The notes: generated from the sequence alone by a model not told the origin. Shown: positions 8,305-17,095, numbered from the stretch's first letter. The stretch: DNA of 64,000 nt from CAVPCZ01 sp963779225 (GCA_963779225.1 CAVZWW010000003.1:2232001-2296000), one strand, 5' to 3'. Translations and numbers: made by a program.

Positions 8305-8715
8305 ATGCTTGACAGACCCTTTGCCCTCGAAATACTGACGCCCGAAAAGACGGTGTTCAACGCACAGGCGCTCAGTGTGAGTGCTCCGGGTGTTCAGGGC
8401 GGCTTCCAGGTCCTCGTAGATCATGCTCCCTTGCTCTCGAACCTGGAAGAGGGCCGCGTCATTGTACGAGGCCTGGACGGTACGATGTTGACCTACGCCA
8501 CCAGCGGCGGGTTCCTTGAGGTCCGTGACAACCGTGTCAGGGTGCTTCTGGACACGGCGGAGCGTACGGATGAAATCGACGTGGACCGCGCAAGAGCGGC
8601 ACGCGAGCGGGCGGAACGCCGGCTTCGCGAACGGGCCGCCGAAGTCGACATTCCGCGGGCCGAGGCGGCGCTCCGTCGCGCATTGAACCGCCTGCGAACC
8701 GCAAACGCGTCCTGA
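8305..8715 (+). CDS. atpC: ATP synthase F1 subunit epsilon
   Basis: This 136-residue subunit belongs to the central stalk of F1 and couples rotation to catalysis. The N-terminal beta-sandwich (FALEILTPEKTVFNAQALSVSAPGVQGGFQVLVDHAPLL) is canonical. The C-terminal helical hairpin (about 95-136) is Arg/Ala-rich (RARAARERAERRLRERAAE). AGGGAG precedes the start. It lies 16 nt after atpD in the same operon, which ends at the terminator beginning at 8725. Confidence 0.95.
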   Translation: MLDRPFALEILTPEKTVFNAQALSVSAPGVQGGFQVLVDHAPLLSNLEEGRVIVRGLDGTMLTYATSGGFLEVRDNRVRVLLDTAERTDEIDVDRARAARERAERRLRERAAEVDIPRAEAALRRALNRLRTANAS

Positions 8716-8724
8716 ACATCTTAT

Positions 8725-8760
8725 CCGGCTCTGCGAACAACAGGGCCGGTTTTTGTTTTT
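8725..8760 (+). terminator. Intrinsic terminator of atpDC
   Basis: CCGGCTCTG (8725-8733) pairs with CAGGGCCGG (8741-8749) with one G-U pair and a 7-nt loop. The tail is TTTTTGTTTTT. Confidence 0.9.
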
Positions 8761-8798
8761 AACCATTCACATTTGAAAAACACCCTGGTACACCGAGT

Positions 8799-9887
8799 AT
8801 GAGCAAAGTGTTCGGAGTTGTCATGGCCGGAGGTGTGGGCACACGCTTCTGGCCCAGAAGCCGCGAGAAAACCCCAAAGCAGGCGCTGGAGATCACCGGC
8901 AAGGGGACAATGATCCAGAATACCACCGGGCGTTTGATGCGCCTGGTGCCTCCTGAAGATCTGTACGTTATCACCAACCGCCTGCAGCGTGCCCTTCTCG
9001 CAAAACAGCTTCCCTCGATGCGCGAAGAGAACATCCTGGATGAACCGGTCGGCCGTAACACGGCGCCCTGCATCGGCCTGGCTGCTCTGCATATCCGGCG
9101 GCTCGACCCCGACGCCGTCATGATCATCCTCCCCGCGGATCATACGATCCTCAACGACGATGAATTCCTGCGCATTCTCGGCGTTGCGGTCGAAACAGCC
9201 TCGGAGTCACGTGCGCTCATCACGATCGGCATCCAGCCCACACATCCGGAAACGGGATACGGATATATCCAGTATCACACCGAGGCCGGGAGTCACAATC
9301 CGCATCATGCCGTGGGTGTGCTGAAGGTAAAAACCTTCGCGGAAAAACCGAACCTTCAAACCGCGGAACGGTTTCTGGAAAGCGGAGACTTCCTCTGGAA
9401 CAGCGGCATGTTCGTGTGGCGCGCCGATGTGATTCTCGAGGAGATCAAGAAGAACCTGCCTGAACTGTTCACGGAACTGAATAAGATCGATCAGGTGATC
9501 GGCACGCCGTATTACCAGTCAACCGTGGAAATGGCGTATGGCATCATCCGTGGCATCTCGATCGACTACGGGGTGATGGAAAAATCGGACCGCGTCTATG
9601 TGATTCCCGGAGACTTCGGCTGGAGCGATATCGGCTCATGGGACGAAGTCTACCGGATTTCCGGGAAAGACCCCAGCGGCAACTCGATCACCGGGAAAGT
9701 GATCCAGAAGAACACGAAGAACTCGTTCATATATTCTCCCGCGAAAGTGGTGGCGACAATCGGCGTCGAAGATCTGATCATCGTGAATACCGACGATGCG
9801 TTGCTGATCTGTAAAAGAGGGCAGTCGCAGGATGTGAAGGAAATTGCGGACTACCTCAAGCGGAAACAAATGAACGAATACCTTTGA
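8799..9887 (+). CDS. manC: Mannose-1-phosphate guanylyltransferase
   Basis: This enzyme makes GDP-mannose from GTP and mannose-1-phosphate, a precursor of cell-surface polysaccharide and glycoconjugates. The 362-residue protein has the nucleotidyltransferase signature MAGGVGTRFWPRSREKTPKQ at about residues 9-28. It also has GRNTAPCIGLAAL, ILPADHTI, FAEKPNL, LWNSGMFVWRADVILEE, SIDYGVMEKSD and FGWSDIGSWDEV, all typical of GMP. There is no C-terminal phosphomannose-isomerase cupin, so it is the monofunctional form. No strong ribosome site is visible before the ATG. It is followed 3 nt later by an rlpA-like gene, which suggests cotranscription. Confidence 0.95.
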   Translation: MSKVFGVVMAGGVGTRFWPRSREKTPKQALEITGKGTMIQNTTGRLMRLVPPEDLYVITNRLQRALLAKQLPSMREENILDEPVGRNTAPCIGLAALHIRRLDPDAVMIILPADHTILNDDEFLRILGVAVETASESRALITIGIQPTHPETGYGYIQYHTEAGSHNPHHAVGVLKVKTFAEKPNLQTAERFLESGDFLWNSGMFVWRADVILEEIKKNLPELFTELNKIDQVIGTPYYQSTVEMAYGIIRGISIDYGVMEKSDRVYVIPGDFGWSDIGSWDEVYRISGKDPSGNSITGKVIQKNTKNSFIYSPAKVVATIGVEDLIIVNTDDALLICKRGQSQDVKEIADYLKRKQMNEYL

Positions 9888-9890
9888 CTC

Positions 9891-10325
9891 ATGGGGCGGC
9901 GGCTAACACTTTTCTGTTCTGTCACGGCGGCGCTCCTGTATGCGGGCTGTGGCCCCGCATCCCCGCGTTTTACCACGCGCGAAAGCCCCGCAATCCCCGG
10001 GGAGTCGCCGTCCGTTCATCAACTCACCGGCATCGCGTCATATTATGCGGATGAATTCCACGGCAGGACGACCGCGAACGGTGAGGAATTTGACATGCAT
10101 GCCATGACGGCAGCCCATCAAACACTGCCGTTCAATACGATTGTCCGCGTCACGAATCTCACGACAGGGGCTGCCGTGACCGTGCGGATTAACGACCGGG
10201 GACCGTTCAAGGACAACCGGGTGATCGACCTTTCGCTGGAAGCCGCAAAACGACTGGGCATGATCGCACCGGGGACGGTGCCCGTCAGGCTTGAAGTCCT
10301 TGAACTCGGGGGACCCGGGAAGTGA
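9891..10325 (+). CDS. RlpA-like septal lipoprotein
   Basis: This is a 144-residue lipoprotein with a double-psi beta-barrel. The lipobox LLYAGC puts lipidated Cys at residue 20. The RlpA domain (about 45-140) contains GIASYYADEFHGRTTANGE, the FNTIVRVTNL strand and VRINDRGPFKDNRVIDLS, with the acidic and His residues used by RlpA lytic transglycosylases. The SPOR domain of enterobacterial RlpA is missing, so septal targeting by denuded glycan is not expected. It is tightly packed between manC (3 nt) and an RpiB-like gene (7 nt), so the three probably form an operon. The role is likely peptidoglycan remodelling at the cell envelope. Confidence 0.88.
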   Translation: MGRRLTLFCSVTAALLYAGCGPASPRFTTRESPAIPGESPSVHQLTGIASYYADEFHGRTTANGEEFDMHAMTAAHQTLPFNTIVRVTNLTTGAAVTVRINDRGPFKDNRVIDLSLEAAKRLGMIAPGTVPVRLEVLELGGPGK

Positions 10326-10332
10326 GACACCC

Positions 10333-11001
10333 ATGAAAAAAGTCGTTGTCACCGAACAGATGGTACGGGAATCGGCGTTCCGTGGCGAACGCCGTCTTCA
10401 GATTCCGGCTGATGCGATTGTCACACCTCTCGCCCTTGAAACCGCAGCCGGGAAGGGCGTCGTCCTGGAGCGTACGGCCGCCGGCGGAGCCATGACGGCT
10501 CCGTCACCCGCCCCGTCACCGTTGCCGCGACAGCCTGAACCCCCGCTCACCGTGGTCATCGGTGCAGATCATGGAGGCTTCGCCCTGAAGGCCACCCTGG
10601 TGGAGTTTCTGCGATTGAACGGGTTCACTGTGATCGACGTGGGAACCCGGGACGAGCAGCCGTGTGACTATCCGGAATTTGCCCACGCGGTCGCACAGAA
10701 GGTCGCTGCGGGAAGAGGTCACCTGGGAATCATGATCGACGGCGCAGGGATCGGTTCATGTATGACCGTAAACAAGGTGCCGGGAATACGCGGCGCCAGT
10801 TGCGCCCACGAGTTCACCGCGCGTAATGCCCGCGAGCATAACAATGCCAATGTGCTGACGCTCGGGAGCCGGGTGATCGGGTCCGAACTCGCAAAGGCGG
10901 TGGTGAAGGTCTTTCTCCAGACGCCATTTGCCGGCGGACGGCATGCGGCGAGGGTCGAAAAGATACTGGACGTCGAACGAAAATATCTCAAACGAAGCTG
11001 A
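10333..11001 (+). CDS. RpiB/LacAB-family sugar-phosphate isomerase with N-terminal extension
   Basis: The C-terminal part (about residues 70-222) is a RpiB/LacAB isomerase: TVVIGADHGGFALKATL, DVGTRDEQPCDYPEFAHAV, GAGIGSCMTVNKVPGIRG and AREHNNANVLTLGSRVIG. Ribose-5-phosphate isomerase B interconverts ribose-5-P and ribulose-5-P. The position of the E. coli catalytic Cys (LICGTG) reads MIDGAG here, so Cys is replaced by Asp. Residues 1-45 form an added module (KKVVVTEQMVRES, IPADAIVTPLALETAAGKGV) that resembles N-terminal segments of ethanolamine-utilisation and microcompartment proteins. An Ala/Pro linker (about 48-68) joins the two. The ATG at 10333 starts the extension directly. Substrate may differ from ribose-5-P. 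Confidence 0.8.
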   Translation: MKKVVVTEQMVRESAFRGERRLQIPADAIVTPLALETAAGKGVVLERTAAGGAMTAPSPAPSPLPRQPEPPLTVVIGADHGGFALKATLVEFLRLNGFTVIDVGTRDEQPCDYPEFAHAVAQKVAAGRGHLGIMIDGAGIGSCMTVNKVPGIRGASCAHEFTARNAREHNNANVLTLGSRVIGSELAKAVVKVFLQTPFAGGRHAARVEKILDVERKYLKRS

Positions 11002-11033
11002 GCTTGTGGTGAACAACTTCTGCAACCCCCTTG

Positions 11034-11059
11034 AGGCCGGTCATGCGATCGGCCTTTTG
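11034..11059 (+). terminator. Probable terminator of manC-rlpA-rpiB operon
   Basis: AGGCCGGT (11034-11041) pairs with ATCGGCCT (11048-11055) with one G-U pair and a 6-nt loop. A short T run broken by GCG follows. Confidence 0.6.
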
Positions 11060-11169
11060 CGTTTTCAGGACGTCCTGTCCGGAATGAAACCGTGAGAACC
11101 GGCCGGATTTGCACGTTTTTGTCGTTCCCCGGGGCACGAATATGATGATGAGCGGTTATCAGTGAAACT

Positions 11170-11198
11170 TTGCCGCTTGTTCCAGCGTTGTTAATAAT
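11170..11198 (+). promoter_or_regulatory. Candidate promoter of lytic transglycosylase
   Basis: TTGCCG (11170-11175) and AATAAT (11193-11198) are separated by 17 nt. The leader to the start at 11352 would be about 150 nt. Confidence 0.35.
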
Positions 11199-11351
11199 GC
11201 AGCCAGGTGGGACCTGCAATCACGTCTTTGGCTGTTCTTTGAAGACTCATCCATGTGCAAGAGCCTGGAAGAGTTCGCCTTCCGGGAGATTTCCTTGTGA
11301 AGGATCTACGGCGGGGACACTGTTTTACCATCACCAGGGAATACGCACGAG

Positions 11352-12086
11352 ATGTTGATCAGAATTCTGACGTTGCTGGCAATCGTGGTGACCACGCTCT
11401 GCGGATGCACGCCCTTTGGCGATGATGTTCTGCGGAAGGGGGCCAGTGGGTCGATGCCGGAAGATGGAAGGCGCGTTACACAAACCGAACCCGGACCGGC
11501 CGAGACCCTTGTGGATCCAACCACAAGGGAGATCCTCCGCGCATACGGACCCACCATCAGGAAGTATGCCGGCCGCTACGAATTCGACTGGCGATTTATC
11601 CTCGCGACGATGAAGCAGGAGTCCCGTTTCTCGCCCTCGGCTGAGAGCCATCGAGGCGCGAGTGGACTTATGCAGATCATGCCGACAACCAGTCAGGAAG
11701 TGGCGCGCGCCCTTGACGTGGAAAACCTGAGCCATCCGGAAAACAACATCCGGGGAGGCATCTACTACCTCCGGGAATTGTATGATTTGTTCGACGGTGC
11801 CCTGGAAGGGGACCGGATCAAGCTGACCTTGGCTGCATACAATGCCGGCATCGGACGGATCTATGACGCGCAGGAGATCGCCGCCTACCTCCATGAAAAC
11901 CCGCTGGAATGGGAATCGATCAAAGACGCCCTGCCGTTGCTTTCAAGACGCCACGGATCGCTGCACAGAGGGGTTTGGAATGCGTCGAAACCGAAAAACG
12001 GCTGGTTCGGGAATTCGCAGGAGACGATCAGCTACGTGCAGTCTGTCATGAATCACTACGACGAATACCGGCTGATGTTGAACTGA
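11352..12086 (+). CDS. Membrane-bound lytic transglycosylase (SLT domain) lipoprotein
   Basis: This 244-residue lipoprotein should cleave the MurNAc-GlcNAc bond of peptidoglycan non-hydrolytically at the envelope. The signal peptide ends in a lipobox (TLCGC, Cys19). The SLT fold starts near residue 65: the catalytic Glu is E90 in MKQESRF, followed by HRGASGLMQIMP, the NIRGGIYYLRELYD helix and LAAYNAGIGRI, all standard Slt/MltC-MltF motifs. There is no N-terminal solute-binding domain, so it is shorter than MltF. The ATG sits just after a purine-rich ACGAG. It is closed by the GC-rich hairpin at 12115 and is convergent with the arginine decarboxylase. Confidence 0.92.
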   Translation: MLIRILTLLAIVVTTLCGCTPFGDDVLRKGASGSMPEDGRRVTQTEPGPAETLVDPTTREILRAYGPTIRKYAGRYEFDWRFILATMKQESRFSPSAESHRGASGLMQIMPTTSQEVARALDVENLSHPENNIRGGIYYLRELYDLFDGALEGDRIKLTLAAYNAGIGRIYDAQEIAAYLHENPLEWESIKDALPLLSRRHGSLHRGVWNASKPKNGWFGNSQETISYVQSVMNHYDEYRLMLN

Positions 12087-12114
12087 AGAATATGGTGGGT
12101 GAGACGGAACAGCG

Positions 12115-12148
12115 CGCGCCCGGGCATCTCCCGGGCGCGTTCTATTTT
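12115..12148 (+). terminator. GC-rich hairpin between convergent genes
   Basis: CGCGCCCGGG (12115-12124) pairs perfectly with CCCGGGCGCG (12130-12139) around a 5-nt loop. TTCTATTTT follows on the plus strand, so it terminates the transglycosylase transcript. The minus side lacks a T-tract. Confidence 0.8.
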
Positions 12149-12149
12149 G

Positions 12150-12695
12150 TCAAGGCAGAAGAATGGCGCTGGCAATGACGGTTGTCCAGATGCCGTCCTT
12201 ATGGCCTTCGGCAGACTGTGTCACGTTGTACGTCTTGATAATCTTGCCGGTCATCTTGTATGTTTTTTCCCGCTCGTCCCAGGCCAGATTCGGGTCGAAT
12301 TCCAGACCGAGAGTTGTTGCGAGCATGGTGGCGGCGAGATCTTCGGCGTATTCCCCGGCTTTCTCGTCGGTCTCGCCGAACGGGTGATGCTCGGAGAGAT
12401 ACCCGTACTGTGTGGTGTCGGCGGGCGTGGCGACGCCTATGGATGCGGCAACAAGTCGGTTGGGCTCGTTGGTGGCGTTCCTGGCCATGACGGCAAAGGT
12501 GATCTGCCCCGGCTGCAGGAGCTTCAGCCCTTCATCCGTGGGAATGCGTTTGCATCCCGGCGGAAAGATACTCGAGACGGTGACGAGGTTGCACTTTTCG
12601 ATCTTGGCGTCACGCAATGCCAGCTCGAAGGACTGCAGGTAGTCTTTGTGCCTGCCTACCCCCTTGGTGAAGAAGATTTTTCCCGGAACGTACAA
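12150..12695 (-). CDS. Pyruvoyl-dependent arginine decarboxylase
   Basis: This enzyme converts arginine to agmatine, the first step of polyamine synthesis by the arginine route. The 181-residue proenzyme matches the PvlArgDC family. It should self-cleave between S41 and S42 in TVSSIFPPGC, turning S42 into the pyruvoyl cofactor. The downstream motifs PGQITFAVMARNATNEPNRLVAASIG and the acidic HHPFGETDE fit the family. The start is a TTG at 12695; no in-frame ATG gives a better N-terminus and GGGAG lies 8 nt upstream. It lies 48 nt after tyrS on the same strand and may be the last gene of the smpB-tyrS operon. Confidence 0.93.
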   Translation of the reverse strand: MYVPGKIFFTKGVGRHKDYLQSFELALRDAKIEKCNLVTVSSIFPPGCKRIPTDEGLKLLQPGQITFAVMARNATNEPNRLVAASIGVATPADTTQYGYLSEHHPFGETDEKAGEYAEDLAATMLATTLGLEFDPNLAWDEREKTYKMTGKIIKTYNVTQSAEGHKDGIWTTVIASAILLP

Positions 12696-12703
12696 TTCCT
12701 CAT

Positions 12704-12708
12704 CTCCC
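12704..12708 (-). promoter_or_regulatory. Ribosome-binding site deciding a TTG start
   Basis: On the minus strand GGGAG (12708-12704) precedes the TTG at 12695 with an 8-nt spacer. An ATG in between is out of frame. This supports TTG as the start of the arginine decarboxylase. Confidence 0.7.
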
Positions 12709-12743
12709 TTTCTTGCATGTTAAGTGCCGCTGTGGTTCCGCCC

Positions 12744-13970
12744 TTACGCGGCGGTGACACGTACAAACTTCCGTTTTCCGACTTTCACGATGACCGGGGA
12801 AGAAAGATCGACGACGGCCTGTTGGTCGCCGATCCGCTGACCGTCGACGGAAACTCCTCCCTGCTCGATGAGACGACGGGCCTCGCCGTTGGACGAGACC
12901 AGACCGGTTTCCGTGAGGAGGCGCAGGAGGGTGATGCGTCCGCCTTCGGCGTTCAGGGTCGCCCCGGGAATTTCGTCGGGAAGATCCTTCTTCACGAAGA
13001 TGCGGTCGAATTCCGCTTCCGCAGCCGTCGCGGCATCCGTGCCGTGGTACAGACCCACGATGGCGCGGGCAAGGAGGCGCTTCGCATCACGCGGATGATA
13101 CGTTCCGGCCTGGAGACCGGTTTTGATTTCCGCGATCCCGGAGGGAGGGACATCCGTGACCAGGACCAGATAGTCATGGATCACCGTGTCGGGAATCGAA
13201 AGGGTTTTGCCGTACATCTGTTGCGGGGTTTCGGTGACCCCGATGTAGTTGTCGAGAGACTTGCTCATCTTCTCGACCCCGTCGGTTCCCGGAAGAATCG
13301 GCATTGTCAATGTCACCTGGGGCTCCATGCCGTACTCGCGCTGGATGTCGCGGCCGACGAGAAGATTGAATTTCTGGTCGGTGCCCCCCAGTTCGACATC
13401 GGCACGGACGGCGACCGAGTCCATGGCCTGAGCGAGCGGGTAGAGGAGCTCATGAATGCTGATGGGTTCGCCGGCTTTGTAGCGCCGCTCGAAGTCATCG
13501 CGCTCCAGCATCCGCGCAACGGTGTACCTGCTCCCCAGCATGATCACGTCGGCGAAATTCAGCTTGTCGAGCCATTCGGAGTTGTACAACATCTGGATCT
13601 TTTTCGTGGAGAGGATGGTCGTGGCCTGCGCGAAGTAGCTCTGGCCGTTCTGCCGGGTCTCCTCCAGGGTCAGCGGCGGGCGGGTCTTGCTGCGCCCCGA
13701 GGGATCACCGATCATGCCCGTGAAATCACCGACGATCAGTATCGCGTGATGTCCCAGCTCCTGGAACTGGCGGAGTTTCCTCAGCACCACCGAATGGCCC
13801 AGGTGGAGATCGGGTCTGCTGGGATCACAGCCAAGCTTCACCCGGAGGGGGGTGCGGGTTTCCCGGGAGTGTTCAATTTTCCGGGCGAGGTCTTCTTCCC
13901 GGATGATCTCGGCGGCGCCGCGCCGGATCAGGTCCATCTGCTCATTGAGCGGGGGGAACAGGTCGGTCAT
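12744..13970 (-). CDS. tyrS: Tyrosyl-tRNA synthetase
   Basis: This cytoplasmic class I aminoacyl-tRNA synthetase of 408 residues charges tRNA-Tyr. The HIGH motif appears as HLGH at 56-59 (PDLHLGHSVVL). The tyrosine pocket motif ELGGTDQKFNLLVGRD is present, and KMSKS lies near residue 235 (VEKMSKSLDN). A C-terminal S4 RNA-binding domain (about 345-408, EARRLIEQGGVSVDGQ) completes the protein. The length and motifs fit the TyrRZ-like bacterial type. The start ATG abuts the smpB stop codon with no gap, so translation is coupled to smpB. The minus-strand promoter at 14460 serves both. Confidence 0.97.
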   Translation of the reverse strand: MTDLFPPLNEQMDLIRRGAAEIIREEDLARKIEHSRETRTPLRVKLGCDPSRPDLHLGHSVVLRKLRQFQELGHHAILIVGDFTGMIGDPSGRSKTRPPLTLEETRQNGQSYFAQATTILSTKKIQMLYNSEWLDKLNFADVIMLGSRYTVARMLERDDFERRYKAGEPISIHELLYPLAQAMDSVAVRADVELGGTDQKFNLLVGRDIQREYGMEPQVTLTMPILPGTDGVEKMSKSLDNYIGVTETPQQMYGKTLSIPDTVIHDYLVLVTDVPPSGIAEIKTGLQAGTYHPRDAKRLLARAIVGLYHGTDAATAAEAEFDRIFVKKDLPDEIPGATLNAEGGRITLLRLLTETGLVSSNGEARRLIEQGGVSVDGQRIGDQQAVVDLSSPVIVKVGKRKFVRVTAA

Positions 13971-14435
13971 CTACCGTGCATACTTCCTTCGAATGTCCCG
14001 TTCGATTTCGCGGCGGGCGATGTCCTCGCGGCGGTCGTACTCTCGCTTACCCTTGCAGAGGCCGAGAAGTACTTTGGCGAGGTTGTGTTTGAAATACACC
14101 TTCAACGGCACCAGCGTGGTTCCCGCTTCAGCGGTCCGTGCCGTGATCTTGCGAATTTCCTTCTTATGCAGGAGGAGTTTGCGGGTGCGGAGAGGATCCA
14201 CATTCGCATAGCTCCCCTGGTGATACGGGCTGATGTGCATCCCCATCAGCCAGACCTCGGTCCCCTTCAGGCGGGCGTACGCGTCTGAAAGATTTGCGTT
14301 TCCCCCCCGGAGGGACTTTACCTCCGTGCCGGTGAGTACCATCCCGGCCTCGTAGGTTTCCAGCACAAAGAACTCATGCCGAGCCTTGCGATTGGTGGCG
14401 ACTGGTTTTTCGTCGGTCTCGGCTTTTTGTGCCAT
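13971..14435 (-). CDS. smpB: SsrA-binding protein SmpB
   Basis: SmpB brings tmRNA to stalled ribosomes for trans-translation. The 154-residue protein has the core motifs RKARHEFFVLETYEAGMVLTGTEVKSLR, GGNANLSDAYARL and the basic C-terminal tail KREYDRREDIARREIERDIRRKYAR, which contacts the decoding centre. An in-frame ATG 24 nt further upstream (14459) is rejected: GAGG precedes the ATG at 14435, and the promoter at 14460-14488 would start transcription near 14453, downstream of the longer start. The tmRNA gene itself is not in the window. Confidence 0.96.
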   Translation of the reverse strand: MAQKAETDEKPVATNRKARHEFFVLETYEAGMVLTGTEVKSLRGGNANLSDAYARLKGTEVWLMGMHISPYHQGSYANVDPLRTRKLLLHKKEIRKITARTAEAGTTLVPLKVYFKHNLAKVLLGLCKGKREYDRREDIARREIERDIRRKYAR

Positions 14436-14459
14436 CGTCCTCAATAAAAATTCCGGCAT

Positions 14460-14488
14460 AGTATACCGAAATTCAGTTGGAAAAGCAA
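14460..14488 (-). promoter_or_regulatory. Promoter of smpB-tyrS
   Basis: On the minus strand TTGCTT (14488-14483) and TATACT (14465-14460) are separated by 17 nt. Predicted transcription start is near 14453, so the smpB leader would be about 18 nt. Confidence 0.75.
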
Positions 14489-14567
14489 TGGCACGGAATG
14501 TGGCGATTGCGTATATTCCGCGTATAAGTCTGGACTACCCGGAGTACACACCACAAGAGCCGAACGA

Positions 14568-17095
14568 GTGACCGGACCCTCCATCCAGAAGCATTCCGAC
14601 CGCCTGCGTCCGTATCTGCTTGCACTGGACGCCATCGCTTTCCTCGTCTGCGCCGCCGGGATCGTCGCAATCTCCGCCAAACCGGGCCTCCCGATCCGCT
14701 GGCAGGACCAAAACCATATTGTCGGCATTACCGCCGTCGACGATACCCTGCTTGCACGGGCTGTATTCCCCGGGGAATCGCTTCTCCGCATCGATGGACA
14801 ACCTGTGTCCCATGTGGAAGCGGTAGAATTCCTCTTCGACGGGAAACAGATCGGGGGCCAGGTGTCGCTGGACGTGCAGGGTTCCGGGGGAGTGCGCACC
14901 GTTAACTGCGTTCTCCAGTCCTACTACAGCACAAACTACCTGATCATCGTGATCCTGGTGAGTGGTCTCTTCTTCGGTGTCGGACTGGTTGTCCTGATGC
15001 GACGTCCCGATGACCGGGCCGCCCGCGTGTACCACCTGGGGTCCATCGGGACCGCCCTGATGCTCTCCACGACATGGGGACAGTACGGCGATGCCTTCTC
15101 CCCCGGGATATGGACCAGGGTGGTCTTCTCCTGTATGTACACGCTCGTCCCACTTCTCTTCTTCCACTTCGCCCTGGTGTTTCCCCGGAGAAGCTGGGTC
15201 CATGTCCATAAGGTGCTCCCAGTGCTATATGGTCTGGCGCTTCTGCTCGGCGGCGCGAGCGGACTGACATTTCTGCGCGCTGCAACAAACCGTTCCGTGG
15301 AGCTCTTCTCTCTGCATCTCGATTGGTTTACCGCAACCCGATGGTTCCTGATCGTGCTCATTGTCTCCGGGCTCATTACGATTCGCCAGTCCTACGTCGC
15401 CGCCGCGGATGAGGCCGAACAACGCCGTTTGCGCTGGGTGGTGTGGGGGCTCTTCATGGGATTTCTGCCGTTTGTGGGTCTCTGGGTCATTCCCTCCATG
15501 ATCCTGTCCTACAGCCTCGTCCCCGAATCCGTTATGCTTCTTGCTTCAGGCATCATTCCTGTTGCCTTCGGGATCTCGATCGTCAGATACCACCTCATGG
15601 ATATCGATCTCATCCTGAATCGCAGCGTTGTGTACGGTACGGTGATGAGTGTCCTCACGCTGCTCTACATCAGTCTGGTGGGCATCGCCGCGGGGTTGGT
15701 GACCAGAGTGACATACGAGCATTCATTGGTAATCGCGGGTGGAGCCGCAATTGCCGTCGCCCTGCTCTTTCAACCTCTCCGCACGGGTATCCAGCGGTTT
15801 GTGGATCGTCGTTTCTTCCGCGTGCGATACAACTTCCGCCAGGCGGAGCTTGTCTTCGTTGACGCCATCAAACGTGCCGTTTCTGTTGCAGACCTCGCCC
15901 GGTTCCTGGTCCCGCGCATGAACGAACTGATCCCCGTCGAACGTATTGCATTGCTGACCACACACAACGGGGATCGCCGGATGCGGGTTCTGGAACACCG
16001 TGGCTTCGAACAGCCTGCCGACCGAGCCATCGAGTACCCGGACAATGCAGGACGGGGCGCCGGTGTACTCCCTCTGGCGGTTGACGATGCCGTTGAACCG
16101 GGAGTGCCGTATATCACAGGCTGAAGAGTCCGCCTTCCGCGCATGGGGAATCGTGCTGGCTGTTCCACTTCCCTCCAAGTCATCGGTCGTCCAGGGATTT
16201 CTGTTGCTCGGGCCGCGCAAGTCAGGAATGCGTTTCGTCAGCGAAGACATCGACCTGTTGACCTCGGTGTGCACACAAACCGGCCAGGAGATGGAACGCA
16301 TCCGGTTGCAGAATGAGTTGATGCTGCAGGCGGAGGAATCCCGCCGCCTGCAGGCGCTCAATGAAATCAAGTCGGATTTTGTCTCCTATGTCTCCCATGA
16401 ATTGCGCACGCCGCTGACCGTTGTCAAGATGTATGCCGAACTGCTGCGCGCACGCCTGCCGCGGGCCGACCGCCGGGCGCACACCTACGTAAAGACCATT
16501 GAAGGGGAAGCCGATCGCCTCAACCGGATGGTGGGCACCATCCTGAATTCATCCAGGATCGAAGAAGGTGCCACCCAGTATACGCCGCAGCAGATTGACC
16601 TTGCACAGGTCATCAAGAAAGTCCTCCGCACGATGCGCTATCAGATGAACAAGGAGGGTTTCAATCTCCGGCTCAAGCTGCCGGCCCGCAGGAAAGGCCA
16701 GGGCACAGTGCACCCGGCTCCTGACGGTCGACGCGGATCCGGATGCCGTGGGCCAGGCGATCGAAAACCTGCTGACCAATGCGATGAAGTACTCCGGAGA
16801 GCGGAAGCAGATCACCATCACGGCAGGACGCCGTCCCGGTGCCGTATTCTGCCGCGTGGAAGATCAGGGCTATGGCATCACCGCACAGACGATGCAGCAT
16901 CTCTTCGAAAAGTTTTTCCGGGATCCGGGGATCCCCAGGCGCATTCAGGGAGTCGGTCTCGGCCTCGCCGTGGTGAAACATATCATGGAATCCCATGGAG
17001 GCCGCGTGGAAGTGTCCAGCGCCCCGGGAAAAGGAAGTGCGTTTACGCTGCTCTTTCCTGCCATCCACACAGGTCAACAATCAACGGACGGGTGA
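14568..17095 (+). pseudogene. Membrane-bound hybrid-length histidine kinase interrupted by two frameshifts
   Basis: This is a complete sensor kinase spread over three frames. Frame one (14568 to about 16120, GTG start) has a TM segment, a PDZ-like region (FPGESLLRIDGQPVSHVEA), about seven further TM helices (to about residue 400) and the start of a GAF-like domain. After a shift near 16112-16122, frame two gives AEESAFRAWGI, the rest of GAF and HisKA with the phospho-His in SHELRTPLTVVK. After a second shift near 16685-16690, frame three gives the ATPase: NLLTNAMKYS, VEDQGYGI, FEKFFR and GVGLGLAVVKHIMESHGG. Both shifts are repaired by removing one base. All catalytic boxes survive, so sequencing error is as likely as a true pseudogene. 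The OmpR-type partner starts 3 nt later. Confidence 0.8.

Larger units (their letters stand above)
11002..11351. other. Intergenic region with terminator and candidate promoter
   Basis: This 350-nt region has no convincing gene. A hairpin terminator (11034-11059) closes the isomerase operon. A candidate promoter (11170-11198) may serve the lytic transglycosylase. The stretch 11200-11340 shows no structure I can support; a short frame at 11170-11358 lacks a ribosome site and family features. Confidence 0.5.

Noticed and set aside
11170..11358. Possible small protein before the lytic transglycosylase
   Set aside because: No ribosome site, no conserved features, and it overlaps the next gene start; treated as leader sequence.
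12099..14288. Long plus-strand open frame of 729 codons opposite tyrS and smpB
   Set aside because: It is a shadow of the well-supported minus-strand genes; its product has no recognisable motif and biased composition.
16020..16124. Placing the first kinase frameshift at the GGGG run near 16050
   Set aside because: The first frame still reads a sensible GAF-like segment (LPLAVDDAVEPGVPYI) up to about 16117, so the shift must be later.
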